This document shows positions 34,798 through 43,681 of a stretch of DNA of 64,000 nt, one piece after another. The notes under the pieces are model-generated. The model did not search any database. It was not told the DNA's origin and was given only the letters and a program-made list of their open reading frames with translations. Numbering within the stretch: the stretch's first letter is position 1; every line of letters starts with the position of its first letter. Origin of the DNA: Leptotrichia sp. HSP-536 (GTDB taxonomy: Bacteria; Fusobacteriota; Fusobacteriia; Fusobacteriales; Leptotrichiaceae); assembly GCF_041199985.1 (NCBI RefSeq), contig NZ_CP165647.1:1302001-1366000 (forward strand), in the 5' to 3' direction. The translations under genes were made by a program, and so were the position numbers.

Positions 34798-35448
34798 GTG
34801 AAATACTCAATATTAAAATTCAAACGAAACGAAACGCATACAATGAGAGATTTGGAAAAGTTAAGAGGCTTTTTAGCGGATAAGTACAGAGAAAATACGG
34901 TTTTTCATAATCACTTGTCGGATGGCTATAATTATGCATATCCTAAGTTGCAATATAAACTGATTAAAAATATGCTTTCTGTAATGGGAATTGGTGAAGA
35001 TGTTACTGAGATAAATAAGAAACTTTTTGAAGAAATTGATTATTTGAATATTGATGGGAATTTGATTTTTGATATTCAGAAGGAAATTGAAATTTTTGAT
35101 GATGAAATAGAGTTTATGGGAGATAAAATGTATGAATATAGATTTGTGTCACCGTATTTACCATTAAATGACAAAAATTTTTCTAAATATTTGAAGAGAG
35201 AGTACACATTGGAACAAGCGATTACGAATAATATTTTAGAAGTATTAAAAGGCTTGGGAATTTGGCTTGAGAAAGAAAATAAAATTTATGTTTCGGCAGA
35301 TTTACAAATAACTTCAAGAGATTTGAAAAATGTAAATATGATAGCGTTTATCGGAAATTTTTATACAAATATCAAATTTCCAGATTATTTTTCGCTTGGA
35401 AAAAGAAAAAGTTTAGGTTATGGAACGTTTGTGAAAGTCAAAAAATAA
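34798..35448 (+). CDS. Second Cas6-type protein (Cas6b-like)
   Basis: 216 residues from GTG 34798 after AAGGAG. The N-terminal pattern RGFLADKYRENTVFHNHL and then YAYPKLQYKLI matches the Cas6b-like family as I know it, and the C terminus LGKRKSLGYGTFVKVKK is the Cas6 glycine loop. The His in HNHL could be part of the active site. It ends the cas operon just before CRISPR array C. Confidence 0.75.
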   Translation: MKYSILKFKRNETHTMRDLEKLRGFLADKYRENTVFHNHLSDGYNYAYPKLQYKLIKNMLSVMGIGEDVTEINKKLFEEIDYLNIDGNLIFDIQKEIEIFDDEIEFMGDKMYEYRFVSPYLPLNDKNFSKYLKREYTLEQAITNNILEVLKGLGIWLEKENKIYVSADLQITSRDLKNVNMIAFIGNFYTNIKFPDYFSLGKRKSLGYGTFVKVKK

Positions 35449-35484
35449 ATTTTTATGAAATTATATGAAACTAAATATTTTTAA

Positions 35485-35726
35485 TTGATAAAACTAAATA
35501 GATATGGTAAAATGAATGTGGTTATTATTACCATATCTTTATATTTTAATTGTAATTTTTCTTGCTTGCAAAGTAGCTAAAATAAAGAGATTGATAAATA
35601 AAAAAGTTACGGAAACAAGTGAAAAAACAATAAAAATCTTGTCATATATCTGTTAATTTTAATAGAGTTAGATTCTCAAAAAAACTCTATAAGAGTTGAA
35701 AATAAAGAGTCTGCTCTGTAGAACGG
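35485..35726 (+). promoter_or_regulatory. CRISPR leader C with promoter
   Basis: TTGATA (35485-35490), 17-bp spacer, TAAAAT (35508-35513), about 214 bp before the first repeat. The AGTTACGGAAA block at 35605 keeps the same distance to the array as in A and B; the rest has diverged more. Confidence 0.7.
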
Positions 35727-35985
35727 ATAAAAGAAGAGAATCCAGTAGAATAAGGATTGAAACATTAAATTTAGTGCCTCTTATCTAATATTCCATCTAA
35801 TAAAAGAAGAGAATCCAGTAGAATAAGGATTGAAACTTTGTAAGCTTACCATCAAGATAAATTGAATAACTTTATAAAAGAAGAGAATCCAGTAGAATAA
35901 GGATTGAAACATTATATCACCAATCTTTCCAAATTCTGGTTGTACTGTATAAGAGAATAGAATCCAATAGAATAAGGATTGAAAA
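35727..35985 (+). CRISPR. CRISPR array C, four repeats, three spacers
   Basis: 37-bp repeats at 35727, 35800, 35874 and 35949, the last one degenerate and losing the final C. Spacers are 36, 37 and 38 bp. The 3' half, ATCCAGTAGAATAAGGATTG followed by AAAC, is nearly the same as in array B, while the 5' half differs. The array runs straight into an nrdF-like remnant and has no terminator. Confidence 0.9.
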
Positions 35986-36056
35986 AAGAAAAGATTTGGA
36001 AATATGGTTTGAAAAAAATAAAGCGAAATATACTGATGAAATTTATGGAGATTTAA
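35981..36056 (+). pseudogene. nrdF-like remnant at island edge
   Basis: Translates as KDLEIWFEKNKAKYTDEIYG followed by DL. NrdF at 6158 reads KKLMYDLYENETKYTDEIYG then DL at about residues 229-251. The DNA over AAATATACTGATGAAATTTA is identical. It has no start and ends where yaaA begins. Confidence 0.75.
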
Positions 36057-36059
36057 TCT

Positions 36060-36791
36060 ATGAAAATTATAATATCGCCAAGTAAAACTAAAAAAATTAA
36101 CAATTTTCCAATAAAAGATAGTGGCTCTTTAAGCGAAAAAGAGCCTTTTTATCTAAAAATAACAAATGAAATTATTGAAAAAATAAAAACCTTTTCTGTG
36201 GAAGAAATTGAGAAAAAATTTAAATTGAAAAATGAAAAGGCACAAAAGTTATTGGAATTTTATAAAAATTATGAAAACGAGAAAAGTGGAAATGCATTGG
36301 CAAGCTATACTGGTGTTGCGTATAAGGCTATAAAAATTGAAACGTTTGATAAAAGTGATTTTGAATATTTGGAATCGCATTTGGTTATCTTGTCTGCTTT
36401 ATATGGGATTCTAACACCTTATACAAATGTGAAGGCGTATCGTCTTGATATGACAAATTCAATTTTTGAGAATAAGTCACTTTATGAGGTTTGGAAATCA
36501 AGTGTAAATGAATATTTTGAAAAGGAAGACATTATTTTAAATCTTGCCTCAAAAGAATATTCTAAACTGATAAACTCTGATAAATTGATTGATTTTGAGT
36601 TTTGGGAAGATTCAAATGGTAAATTAAAGCAAGTGAGTACAAACTCGAAGAAAATGAGAGGCTTTACTCTAAATTATATTGTGAAAAATAAGATTATTGA
36701 TGTGAAAAAATTGAGAAATATTACTTTAAATGGGTATGTTTTTAATGAAGATATGTCGGATGAGAGAAAATTTGTCTATGTGAAAAAGTAA
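36060..36791 (+). CDS. yaaA: YaaA family peroxide-stress protein
   Basis: 243 residues. Begins MKIIISPSKTK, the fixed start of YaaA, and continues with ILSALYGILTPY, YRLDM and NLASKEYSKLI, all family signatures. Family members help cells survive hydrogen peroxide by limiting free iron damage. First gene to the right of the island; its RBS (GGAG) lies inside the nrdF-like remnant. Confidence 0.93.
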   Translation: MKIIISPSKTKKINNFPIKDSGSLSEKEPFYLKITNEIIEKIKTFSVEEIEKKFKLKNEKAQKLLEFYKNYENEKSGNALASYTGVAYKAIKIETFDKSDFEYLESHLVILSALYGILTPYTNVKAYRLDMTNSIFENKSLYEVWKSSVNEYFEKEDIILNLASKEYSKLINSDKLIDFEFWEDSNGKLKQVSTNSKKMRGFTLNYIVKNKIIDVKKLRNITLNGYVFNEDMSDERKFVYVKK

Positions 36792-36846
36792 TAATAGATA
36801 ATCGTAAAAGAGAAAGTATTGTTTTATAAAGTTGTGAAGGGAATAT

Positions 36847-37038
36847 ATGAATAAATTAATGTTGATTTTTTTATTATTGGGAGTTTTAGGATTTTCAAAA
36901 GATAAAACTGTGATAAAAGATAAAAAGATATCTGAGGAAAAAAGAAAATTTTTATTAAAACTTTCAGAACAAGCACCATATAAGACAGAAACTGAAAATC
37001 TGGTAGATTATAGTTATATCTGCATTTTTAATAATTAA
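36847..37038 (+). CDS. Small exported protein
   Basis: 63 residues with an N-terminal signal-like hydrophobic segment (LMLIFLLLGVLGFS) followed by a charged region. RBS GAAGGG. Followed by a strong terminator. Function unknown. Confidence 0.5.
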   Translation: MNKLMLIFLLLGVLGFSKDKTVIKDKKISEEKRKFLLKLSEQAPYKTETENLVDYSYICIFNN

Positions 37039-37049
37039 ATAATTTAAAA

Positions 37050-37086
37050 AATAGAGAGTTTTAGATACATACTCTCTATTTTTATT
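37050..37086. terminator. Bidirectional terminator
   Basis: Stem AATAGAGAGT / ACTCTCTATT with A residues on the left and T residues on the right. It separates the plus-strand small gene from the minus-strand zinc operon. Confidence 0.8.
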
Positions 37087-37108
37087 TCTCTACGTTTATA
37101 GCAAAAAA

Positions 37109-37951
37109 TCAATTAAAAATTTTCACTTTTACAAATCCCCCAACCTTAACTAACGCCAACAAAATCGTAAGCAGCACAATAATTGAAGGGCCTGACGGAA
37201 TATTTAGCGTGTAGGAAAAATATAGTCCTGATAGTATTCCGATGAATGAGAAAATTATGGATAGAATTATGATTGCTGAGTATTTTCTTGCAAGTGAGGC
37301 TGCAATTGCCTGTGGGATTGTCAGGATTGAGATTATTAGGATAATTCCTATTGTTTTTATGTTTATTATTATGACGGAAGATATTAGGATTATCATAAAG
37401 TAGTTTATGAAAGTTACTGGGACGCTGTGTATTTTGTAGAAGTTTTCATCAAAGCTGGTGTAGACGATGCTTTTGTAAAAGATGATGAAAAATGTGATTG
37501 TGATGATGTCCAGCATTAGCAGTAAAATTATGTTTAGGGTGTTGGATAAAAGAATGTTTCCAAACAGGTAAGTTGACATATCAGACTGATAGCCTGGTGT
37601 CAAGAAGGCAAAAATAATTCCGATAGCCATTCCCATTGACATAACGATACCTATTCCCAAATCACCGTCAACGTGAAGAGTGTCTTTTAGAACCAAAATC
37701 AGCACGCCTGACAATATTGAGAAAATCAGTCCAAAAAATAATGGATCTTTTATTGGCAAGTTAAAGAAATAAATCAGGTAAATTCCTATTCCAATACCTC
37801 CGTAAGAGGCATGGCTGATACTTGATGAAATAAAGACCATTTTTTTATTTACGATGTAAGTTCCTATTATTCCGCAGCATATACTTGAAAGAAGCCCTAC
37901 AATAAGGGCGTTTCTCATAAAGGCATATTCAAAAATTTTTATAAATTCCAT
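37109..37951 (-). CDS. znuB: Zinc/metal ABC transporter permease
   Basis: 280 residues with about eight hydrophobic segments, ABC-3 family. Conserved SHASYGGIGIGIYL region and the LLTIPQAIA-like segment. It forms the membrane channel of the zinc uptake system with the ATPase and binding protein encoded just upstream on the same strand. Confidence 0.88.
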   Translation of the reverse strand: MEFIKIFEYAFMRNALIVGLLSSICCGIIGTYIVNKKMVFISSSISHASYGGIGIGIYLIYFFNLPIKDPLFFGLIFSILSGVLILVLKDTLHVDGDLGIGIVMSMGMAIGIIFAFLTPGYQSDMSTYLFGNILLSNTLNIILLLMLDIITITFFIIFYKSIVYTSFDENFYKIHSVPVTFINYFMIILISSVIIINIKTIGIILIISILTIPQAIAASLARKYSAIIILSIIFSFIGILSGLYFSYTLNIPSGPSIIVLLTILLALVKVGGFVKVKIFN

Positions 37952-37994
37952 ATTTCCCCAATCTTTAATAATTTATCTTTTAATTTTGTAAATT

Positions 37995-38696
37995 TTATTT
38001 GTGTGAATGTAAATAAGGATTGCTACACACATAATCTTCCTTTTTCTCATAAACTCGAATATTACCTTCCACGACAAAAATTGAATCAATGTAATCGTAA
38101 ATTTTTTCCAGTTCGTGAGAAATTACAACGATTGTTGAGTCTGACAGTTCCTTTATTTTCTCAAAAAGTTTAAATTCAAATTCCTTATCTAGAAATGATT
38201 CTGGCTCATCAAGAAAAATAAGTTCTGGTGAAGAAATTAAGGCACGTGCAATTAATGCCCTTTGAAGCTGTCCACCAGATACTTCGTTTATTAATTTATT
38301 TTTTAAATGAAAAATATCAAATTCCTTCAAGAGTATTTCAGCACGTTTTTTTTCTTCGTTGTTAAATTTTCTGAAAAGATTATTTTTATTAGTCAATCCC
38401 GATATTACCAAGTCAAAAATGTTAATGGGAAAGGAAGTATCAAACTCCCTTATTTGTGGCAAATACCCAATTTTGTTTTCACTTGTAAAAAATTCAATAC
38501 TGCCAGAATTTTTTCTCAAAAATCCAAGCATAACTTTTACTAAAGTGGATTTTCCACCACCATTTCTTCCCAGAATTGCAACATTTTTTCCTTTAAAAAT
38601 ATCTAAGTTTATATCGTTCAAAATATAATCATTGTTGTATTTAAAATTAAGATTTTGCACGCTCACAAGTTTTTTATTCTGTCCGTTAGCCATCAA
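37995..38696 (-). CDS. znuC: Zinc/metal ABC transporter ATPase
   Basis: 233 residues. Walker A GRNGGGKST, Q-loop LPQIRE, signature VSGGQLQRALIAR, Walker B LIFLDEP and switch His in VISHE. Drives zinc uptake. Second-to-last gene of the zur-znuA-znuC-znuB operon. Confidence 0.9.
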   Translation of the reverse strand: MMANGQNKKLVSVQNLNFKYNNDYILNDINLDIFKGKNVAILGRNGGGKSTLVKVMLGFLRKNSGSIEFFTSENKIGYLPQIREFDTSFPINIFDLVISGLTNKNNLFRKFNNEEKKRAEILLKEFDIFHLKNKLINEVSGGQLQRALIARALISSPELIFLDEPESFLDKEFEFKLFEKIKELSDSTIVVISHELEKIYDYIDSIFVVEGNIRVYEKKEDYVCSNPYLHSHK

Positions 38697-38745
38697 ATTT
38701 TTATCCTTTCGTTTTTCTTGTCATTTTTTTATTGAATAAAAATTT

Positions 38746-39669
38746 TTAATTTAAATAATCTACAAACTGTTTTAGATTTTCAAAGACATTTTCCTTATCA
38801 ACATTAAATTCAGCAACTTTCGAGTTAGGAATTTCTCTTGAAATGGCTTCGGCACTTTGTTTTGGAAATTGAGGCTGAACTAAGATTGTAGTTACGTTAT
38901 GTTCTTTTGCTTCGTCAATAATTTCCTTTATTTGCTGTGCTGATGGCTCTTTTCCTTCCTGCTCAATTGAAATTTCTTCAATAGCATAATTTTTTAGGAA
39001 ATAGTTTAATGCAGGGTGATAAATCATAAATGATTTTTTAGTTTTTGAAGCCATTTTTTGTGAAAGTTCTGCTTTTACTTGATTAAGTTCTGTGATGAAA
39101 GCATTGTAATTTTTTTCAAAAGTTTCTTTTTTGTCTGGATAAAGTTTAGACAATTCATTTTTTATATTTTCTGCAACTTTAGGCATCATATCAAGCGAGA
39201 ACCATACGTGCGGATCAATTCCTTCATGCTCGTGATGTTCATGTTCTTCCTTTTTACCGTGTTCATGTCCATGCTCATGTTCGTGGTCGTGATCCCCTTT
39301 GATAAATAAATTTTTATCAACACCATCCAAAACATTAACAATTCTATTTTTATCGCTTAGGCTGTCAGAAATTGTTTCTTCAAATCCTAACATATTATAA
39401 GTGAAAAATACCTTTGAGTTTTCCAAAATTTTCAAATCTGAAGGTTTTGGCTCAAATAGTTCATGATTCATATTTGGTTGCACAATTGAAATAACTTCAA
39501 AATCATCCCCTGCAATTTTTTGAGTAAGCCATCTTAAAGGCGGCACGCTTGTTACAATTTTTTCCTTTGCTCCTGTAGTAGTTCCTTGTTCTTTTTTAGT
39601 TTCTGATTTATTTCCGCAAGAAAAAATAAACAGAGCTGATAATAAAAGTAATGATAATAATTTTTTCAT
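38746..39669 (-). CDS. znuA: Zinc-binding lipoprotein ZnuA
   Basis: 307 residues. Lipoprotein signal ending in LFIFSC. A His-rich loop (HDHEHEHGHEHGKKEEHEHH, residues about 128-148) typical of zinc rather than manganese binding proteins, plus the metal-ligand His residues in NHELFEP, DPHVW and YHPAL. Captures zinc outside the membrane and hands it to ZnuB. Confidence 0.93.
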   Translation of the reverse strand: MKKLLSLLLLSALFIFSCGNKSETKKEQGTTTGAKEKIVTSVPPLRWLTQKIAGDDFEVISIVQPNMNHELFEPKPSDLKILENSKVFFTYNMLGFEETISDSLSDKNRIVNVLDGVDKNLFIKGDHDHEHEHGHEHGKKEEHEHHEHEGIDPHVWFSLDMMPKVAENIKNELSKLYPDKKETFEKNYNAFITELNQVKAELSQKMASKTKKSFMIYHPALNYFLKNYAIEEISIEQEGKEPSAQQIKEIIDEAKEHNVTTILVQPQFPKQSAEAISREIPNSKVAEFNVDKENVFENLKQFVDYLN

Positions 39670-39710
39670 TTTAGTTCCTCCTATATGTAATTTTTTTGTA
39701 AATCATAAAT

Positions 39711-40067
39711 TTAATCACAGTCATTGCATTTTCCTTTAAAAATCGAAAGATGTGACAATAGTGAAAAGCCTCGTTTTTTCAATTCACTTTTTTCTTCTTC
39801 TGTTTTTTCACTTGAAAAGTCTGGCATAGTTTCAATATGCTTGCAAGAATCACAAATAAAAAAATTGGCATTTTCTTCCTTAAAGTAATATTTTTCATTT
39901 TCAAAGTCAAACGAAAAAATATAATTATTTTTCTCTAAAAATTCCAAAGCCCGATAAACGGTCGATAAGTCAAAATCCACTTTTGATTTTAAAAACTTGG
40001 CATTTATTGGAGTGTCTGAAGACTGTACAAGATTAAGAATTTCCCGCCTTTTTTTAGTCAGTTTCAT
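39711..40067 (-). CDS. zur: Fur family regulator, probably Zur
   Basis: 118 residues with RBS AGGAG. Winged helix at the N terminus (STVYRALEFLEKNNYI is the Fur recognition helix) and two CxxC pairs, CDSC and CNDC, for structural zinc. It stands first in the znu operon, which argues for zinc sensing, hence Zur rather than Fur or PerR. A palindromic site upstream probably binds it. Confidence 0.85.
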   Translation of the reverse strand: MKLTKKRREILNLVQSSDTPINAKFLKSKVDFDLSTVYRALEFLEKNNYIFSFDFENEKYYFKEENANFFICDSCKHIETMPDFSSEKTEEEKSELKKRGFSLLSHLSIFKGKCNDCD

Positions 40068-40098
40068 AATACCATCTCCTAAAAAATGTTTTTACTTT

Positions 40099-40113
40099 TG
40101 CAAATGATTTGCA
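40099..40113. promoter_or_regulatory. Candidate Zur operator
   Basis: TGCAAATGATTTGCA is a perfect 7-1-7 palindrome, located 31 bp upstream of the zur start and 195 bp before the divergent OPT gene. Its position before the zinc operon fits autoregulation. Confidence 0.7.
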
Positions 40114-40307
40114 AATATGATTTATTATATATTAAAATATTTGTTTTGTCAAATAAATTTATGATAATAATATTATTTTATTTGATATGCAATATAAATT
40201 TATAAATTCTAAAATCAAATAAGTTTATAAAAAAATTAATTGACAAATACTATGAAAATGAAGTAAAATTTTAAGAAATAACATTCAAACATTTAGGAGG
40301 AAACTTA

Positions 40308-41933
40308 ATGACAGAAGAAAAAAAATTAAACATAACATTTCCAGCTGTTTTTATCGGAATTGTAGGTGCAATTTTAGTATCCGCAAGCTCTTTTTACATT
40401 GTATTAAAATTTGGAGCGTTGCCTTGGCCTACGATAATGGTTACACTTTTGTCAATGATAACATTAAAATTTTTCAAAAGTACAGACAACAGGGAAATTA
40501 CGATTACACATACAATAATGAGTGCCGGGTCAATGGTGGCAGGGGGAGTTGCCTTTACGGTACCAGCTTATATTATTTTAGGCGGAAAACTTTCAGATAT
40601 TAATCAATATTTGCTTTGCGTAACTATTTTGATTGGAAGTATCGCTGGTTCATTTTTATCCTATATTTTTCGTTCAAAATTAATTGAAGAAGAAAAATTG
40701 GAATTTCCGATTGGAGAAGCGGCATATAATCTTGTGAAATCAGGGGAAAATATGGAAAATATTCGTTATGTGGCTTTTGGTACATTGTTTAGTTCAGTTA
40801 TCGCTCTTTTTCGTGATTTCAGTTTTTCAAAAGGAAAACCACCGTTCATTCCTGCTCTGCTTTCACTAAAAAATGGCCTTCTTAGCCTTTATGTATCGCC
40901 CCTTTTAGTTGGGATTGGATATGTTTTGGGATTTGTAAATACATTTGTATGGTTTTTAGGTGGCGCGGTTATTATTTTTATTGGAGAACCGCTTGCCAAA
41001 ATTTTTAAATTAAATGACTTTGCTATTATGAAAAATAGTTTTGGTATGGGATTTATGATTGGAATTGGGATTGCTGTAATTTTAAAAATTATTTTTTCAA
41101 ACAAATCAAAAAATGAAAAAAATAATCAGAATATTTTTAAAAAGTTATCATTTTTATCAATTTTTTCAATGATTATTATAATTTTAATATACAAATTGCC
41201 AATATTTCTAGCATTAGTTCTTATTCTAATTTCCATCCTTTGTACAATAATTGCAGGATATTCAACTGGAAAAACTGGAGTCAATCCAATGGAAATTTAT
41301 GCAATAATCACAATTTTGTTAATTTCATTTTTAAACAAAATATTAAATGGCTTAAATATTTTTGGAATAAAATTTTCTGCAGACTTAACAACTTTGACAT
41401 TATTCCTTTTGGCCTGTATTATTGCAGTAGCTTGCGGACTTTCTGGAGATATTCTGAATGATTTTAAATCAGGATATAGAATGAATGTAAATCCAAAAGA
41501 TCAGCTTGTTGGAGAATTAATTGGCTCAATTGTAAGTTCATTTGTAATAACATTTTTGTTTTTTGTATTTTTTAGAATTTACAAAAATATAGGCCCTGTG
41601 GAAAATACTGATTTAATAGCATTACAGGCTTCCATTGTCGCAACAGTAATAAATGGAATTCCATTTTTAGGAATTTTCTTTGCTGGACTTATTTTCGGTA
41701 TGGTTTTAAGTTTGTTAAATCTTCCAGTACTAACTTTTGGAATTGGAATCTATGTTCCATTTTACTTGACTTCAACTGTATTTTTAGGTGGCCTTATAAG
41801 TTATTTTGCAAACAGACGTTCAAAAAAACTTCACTCTAATCTTCTTTTACTCTCAAACGGATTAATGAGCGGAGAAGCAATTGTCGGTGTTATTTTATCG
41901 GTTGCAGCTTATATTGGATTATTTATGAAATAA
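40308..41933 (+). CDS. OPT family oligopeptide transporter
   Basis: 541 residues with about 14 hydrophobic segments, RBS TTAGGAGG. Family signs are FPAVFIGIVGAI at the start, the LEFPIGEAAYNLV segment and DLTTLTLFLLACIIAVACGLSGDILNDFKSG-like region near the centre. OPT proteins import peptides or metal chelates. The divergent zinc regulator raises the possibility of a metal-linked role; not shown. Confidence 0.85.
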   Translation: MTEEKKLNITFPAVFIGIVGAILVSASSFYIVLKFGALPWPTIMVTLLSMITLKFFKSTDNREITITHTIMSAGSMVAGGVAFTVPAYIILGGKLSDINQYLLCVTILIGSIAGSFLSYIFRSKLIEEEKLEFPIGEAAYNLVKSGENMENIRYVAFGTLFSSVIALFRDFSFSKGKPPFIPALLSLKNGLLSLYVSPLLVGIGYVLGFVNTFVWFLGGAVIIFIGEPLAKIFKLNDFAIMKNSFGMGFMIGIGIAVILKIIFSNKSKNEKNNQNIFKKLSFLSIFSMIIIILIYKLPIFLALVLILISILCTIIAGYSTGKTGVNPMEIYAIITILLISFLNKILNGLNIFGIKFSADLTTLTLFLLACIIAVACGLSGDILNDFKSGYRMNVNPKDQLVGELIGSIVSSFVITFLFFVFFRIYKNIGPVENTDLIALQASIVATVINGIPFLGIFFAGLIFGMVLSLLNLPVLTFGIGIYVPFYLTSTVFLGGLISYFANRRSKKLHSNLLLLSNGLMSGEAIVGVILSVAAYIGLFMK

Positions 41934-41952
41934 AAAAGAAAGGAGAAAAGCA

Positions 41953-42726
41953 ATGATTTTGGGATTTGATATTGGAAATACACATATTGTACCAATTTTT
42001 TATGATATGAAAGGAAATATACTGGCAACATTTAGGATACCGACACATCTTGAATTTACTGAAGACACTCTTTTTATAATGTTAAAGGAATTTGCCAAAA
42101 ACAGTAATTTGGAAATTTTAAACATTGAAAATATCATTGTATCATCTGTTGTTCCGAATATTAACGAAAATTTTTCAAGACTTGGAAAAAAATATTTTGA
42201 CATTAATCCAGTTTTTGTAAATCTTGACAACGTTGAAAATAAAATAAAAATTTTACCAAATATGGAACGTGGACTTGGAGCAGATAGAATTGTCGATATT
42301 TTGGCAGCAAAAAATCTACATCCAGAAAAGGAGCTTCTAATTATCGACTTTGGAACAGCTACAACTTTTGATATGATAAAAAATTCCACTTATATGGGCG
42401 GCTGCATTCTCCCTGGAATTACACTTTCAATAAATGCCTTGTTCAACAATACTGCCATTTTGCCAAAAATTGAGTTTACAGAACCTGAAACAGTTTTGGG
42501 AATAAATACGGTTTCTCAGATTAATACAGGTATTTTTTACGGAAATGTAGGAGCAATAAAGGAATTAATTTTACAATATAAAAAGTCTTTTCCAAATGCT
42601 TATGTTATCGCAACTGGAGGACAAGGAAGAAAAATTTCCGAATATATTGAAGAAATTGATGAATATGTGGCAAAACTTGGGGAAACTGGTATTTTTGAAT
42701 TTTATAAATTGACAATTAATAATTAA
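41953..42726 (+). CDS. coaX: Type III pantothenate kinase
   Basis: 257 residues, RBS AAAGGAG. DIGNTH at the N terminus binds phosphate, GLGADRIVD binds pantothenate and DFGTATTFD is the third ASKHA motif. First step of coenzyme A synthesis. Length is normal. Confidence 0.95.
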   Translation: MILGFDIGNTHIVPIFYDMKGNILATFRIPTHLEFTEDTLFIMLKEFAKNSNLEILNIENIIVSSVVPNINENFSRLGKKYFDINPVFVNLDNVENKIKILPNMERGLGADRIVDILAAKNLHPEKELLIIDFGTATTFDMIKNSTYMGGCILPGITLSINALFNNTAILPKIEFTEPETVLGINTVSQINTGIFYGNVGAIKELILQYKKSFPNAYVIATGGQGRKISEYIEEIDEYVAKLGETGIFEFYKLTINN

Positions 42727-42738
42727 AAAAGGAAAAAT

Positions 42739-43668
42739 ATGAAAAAAATAATAAAAAATATATTAATTGGAACCTCAATTACTGCCATTGGAATTACTAC
42801 AACTAAAAACAGTTGGGCTGGACTGCTTTACCACGACTATAAAATAAAAACTTATTATGAAAAAAATGATAAAAAACGGGAAAATCAGGATTTTATGGTG
42901 CTTCTTCATGGAATTTATGGAAGAAATTCAGCTATGGAAAGCATTGCCCAGTATTTCAAAAATGATTATAGAATTGTGAATATCCAGTATCCTACAACTA
43001 AGGAAACTGTACAGGAAATTACAGAACTCTACATAAAGCCAAGTATCAAAAATATCAGTGAAGAAATTTATGAACAAAATTTTGGCAGTAAAATAAAAAA
43101 TCAATATTTTGAAATTAATGAAAATAGAAATCGAGAAGACATACAATCAGCTGATAAAAATTTAAATCAAAATATAAAAATTAATTTTGTGGCACACTCA
43201 ATGGGAACAGGAGTTTTAAGGTATTATTTAAAAGAAAAACCACTTAAAAATCTCGGAAAAGTAGTGTTTATTTCTCCACCATCGCATGGAAGCCATCTAG
43301 CTGATATTCCATTTGTAGACAAACTTCAATTTATTCTTGGAAAAGTTGTCACACAATTTAGCACTCAAAAAGACAGTTTTGTGAATCAGCTCGGCGAACC
43401 TGATTATGATTATCTTATTTTAATTGGAAATAAAACAAACAATCCTTTTTCTTCAATACTAATTCCAGGAGATGACGATGGAATGGTGCCTTTGGACTCT
43501 GCAAAAATGGAATCTGAAAATTTCAAAATTATTGAAAATGCCAATCATAAAAGTATTTTGAAAGATATTCGTACAATGGAAGAAATTTCTAAATTTTTTA
43601 AAAGTTCCACAATTCAAAAGAATACAATAAAAGAAAAAACTGAAAATTTTAGTGAAAAGAAGGAGTAA
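42739..43668 (+). CDS. Exported lipase/esterase-like alpha/beta hydrolase
   Basis: 309 residues with a signal-like N terminus ending near NSWAG. Catalytic serine in VAHSMGTG, acid in PGDDDGMVP and histidine in NHKSIL; the LLHGIYGR oxyanion loop is present. Probably cleaves lipid or ester substrates in the periplasm. Charged C-terminal tail. Confidence 0.8.
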   Translation: MKKIIKNILIGTSITAIGITTTKNSWAGLLYHDYKIKTYYEKNDKKRENQDFMVLLHGIYGRNSAMESIAQYFKNDYRIVNIQYPTTKETVQEITELYIKPSIKNISEEIYEQNFGSKIKNQYFEINENRNREDIQSADKNLNQNIKINFVAHSMGTGVLRYYLKEKPLKNLGKVVFISPPSHGSHLADIPFVDKLQFILGKVVTQFSTQKDSFVNQLGEPDYDYLILIGNKTNNPFSSILIPGDDDGMVPLDSAKMESENFKIIENANHKSILKDIRTMEEISKFFKSSTIQKNTIKEKTENFSEKKE

Positions 43669-43681
43669 AAATATCTAAGAT

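Noticed and set aside
24197..36059. Cas13a or another class 2 effector, expected in some Leptotrichia
   Set aside because: No long ORF with two R-x4-H motifs beside the arrays; all large genes here are type III RAMP or Cas10 genes.
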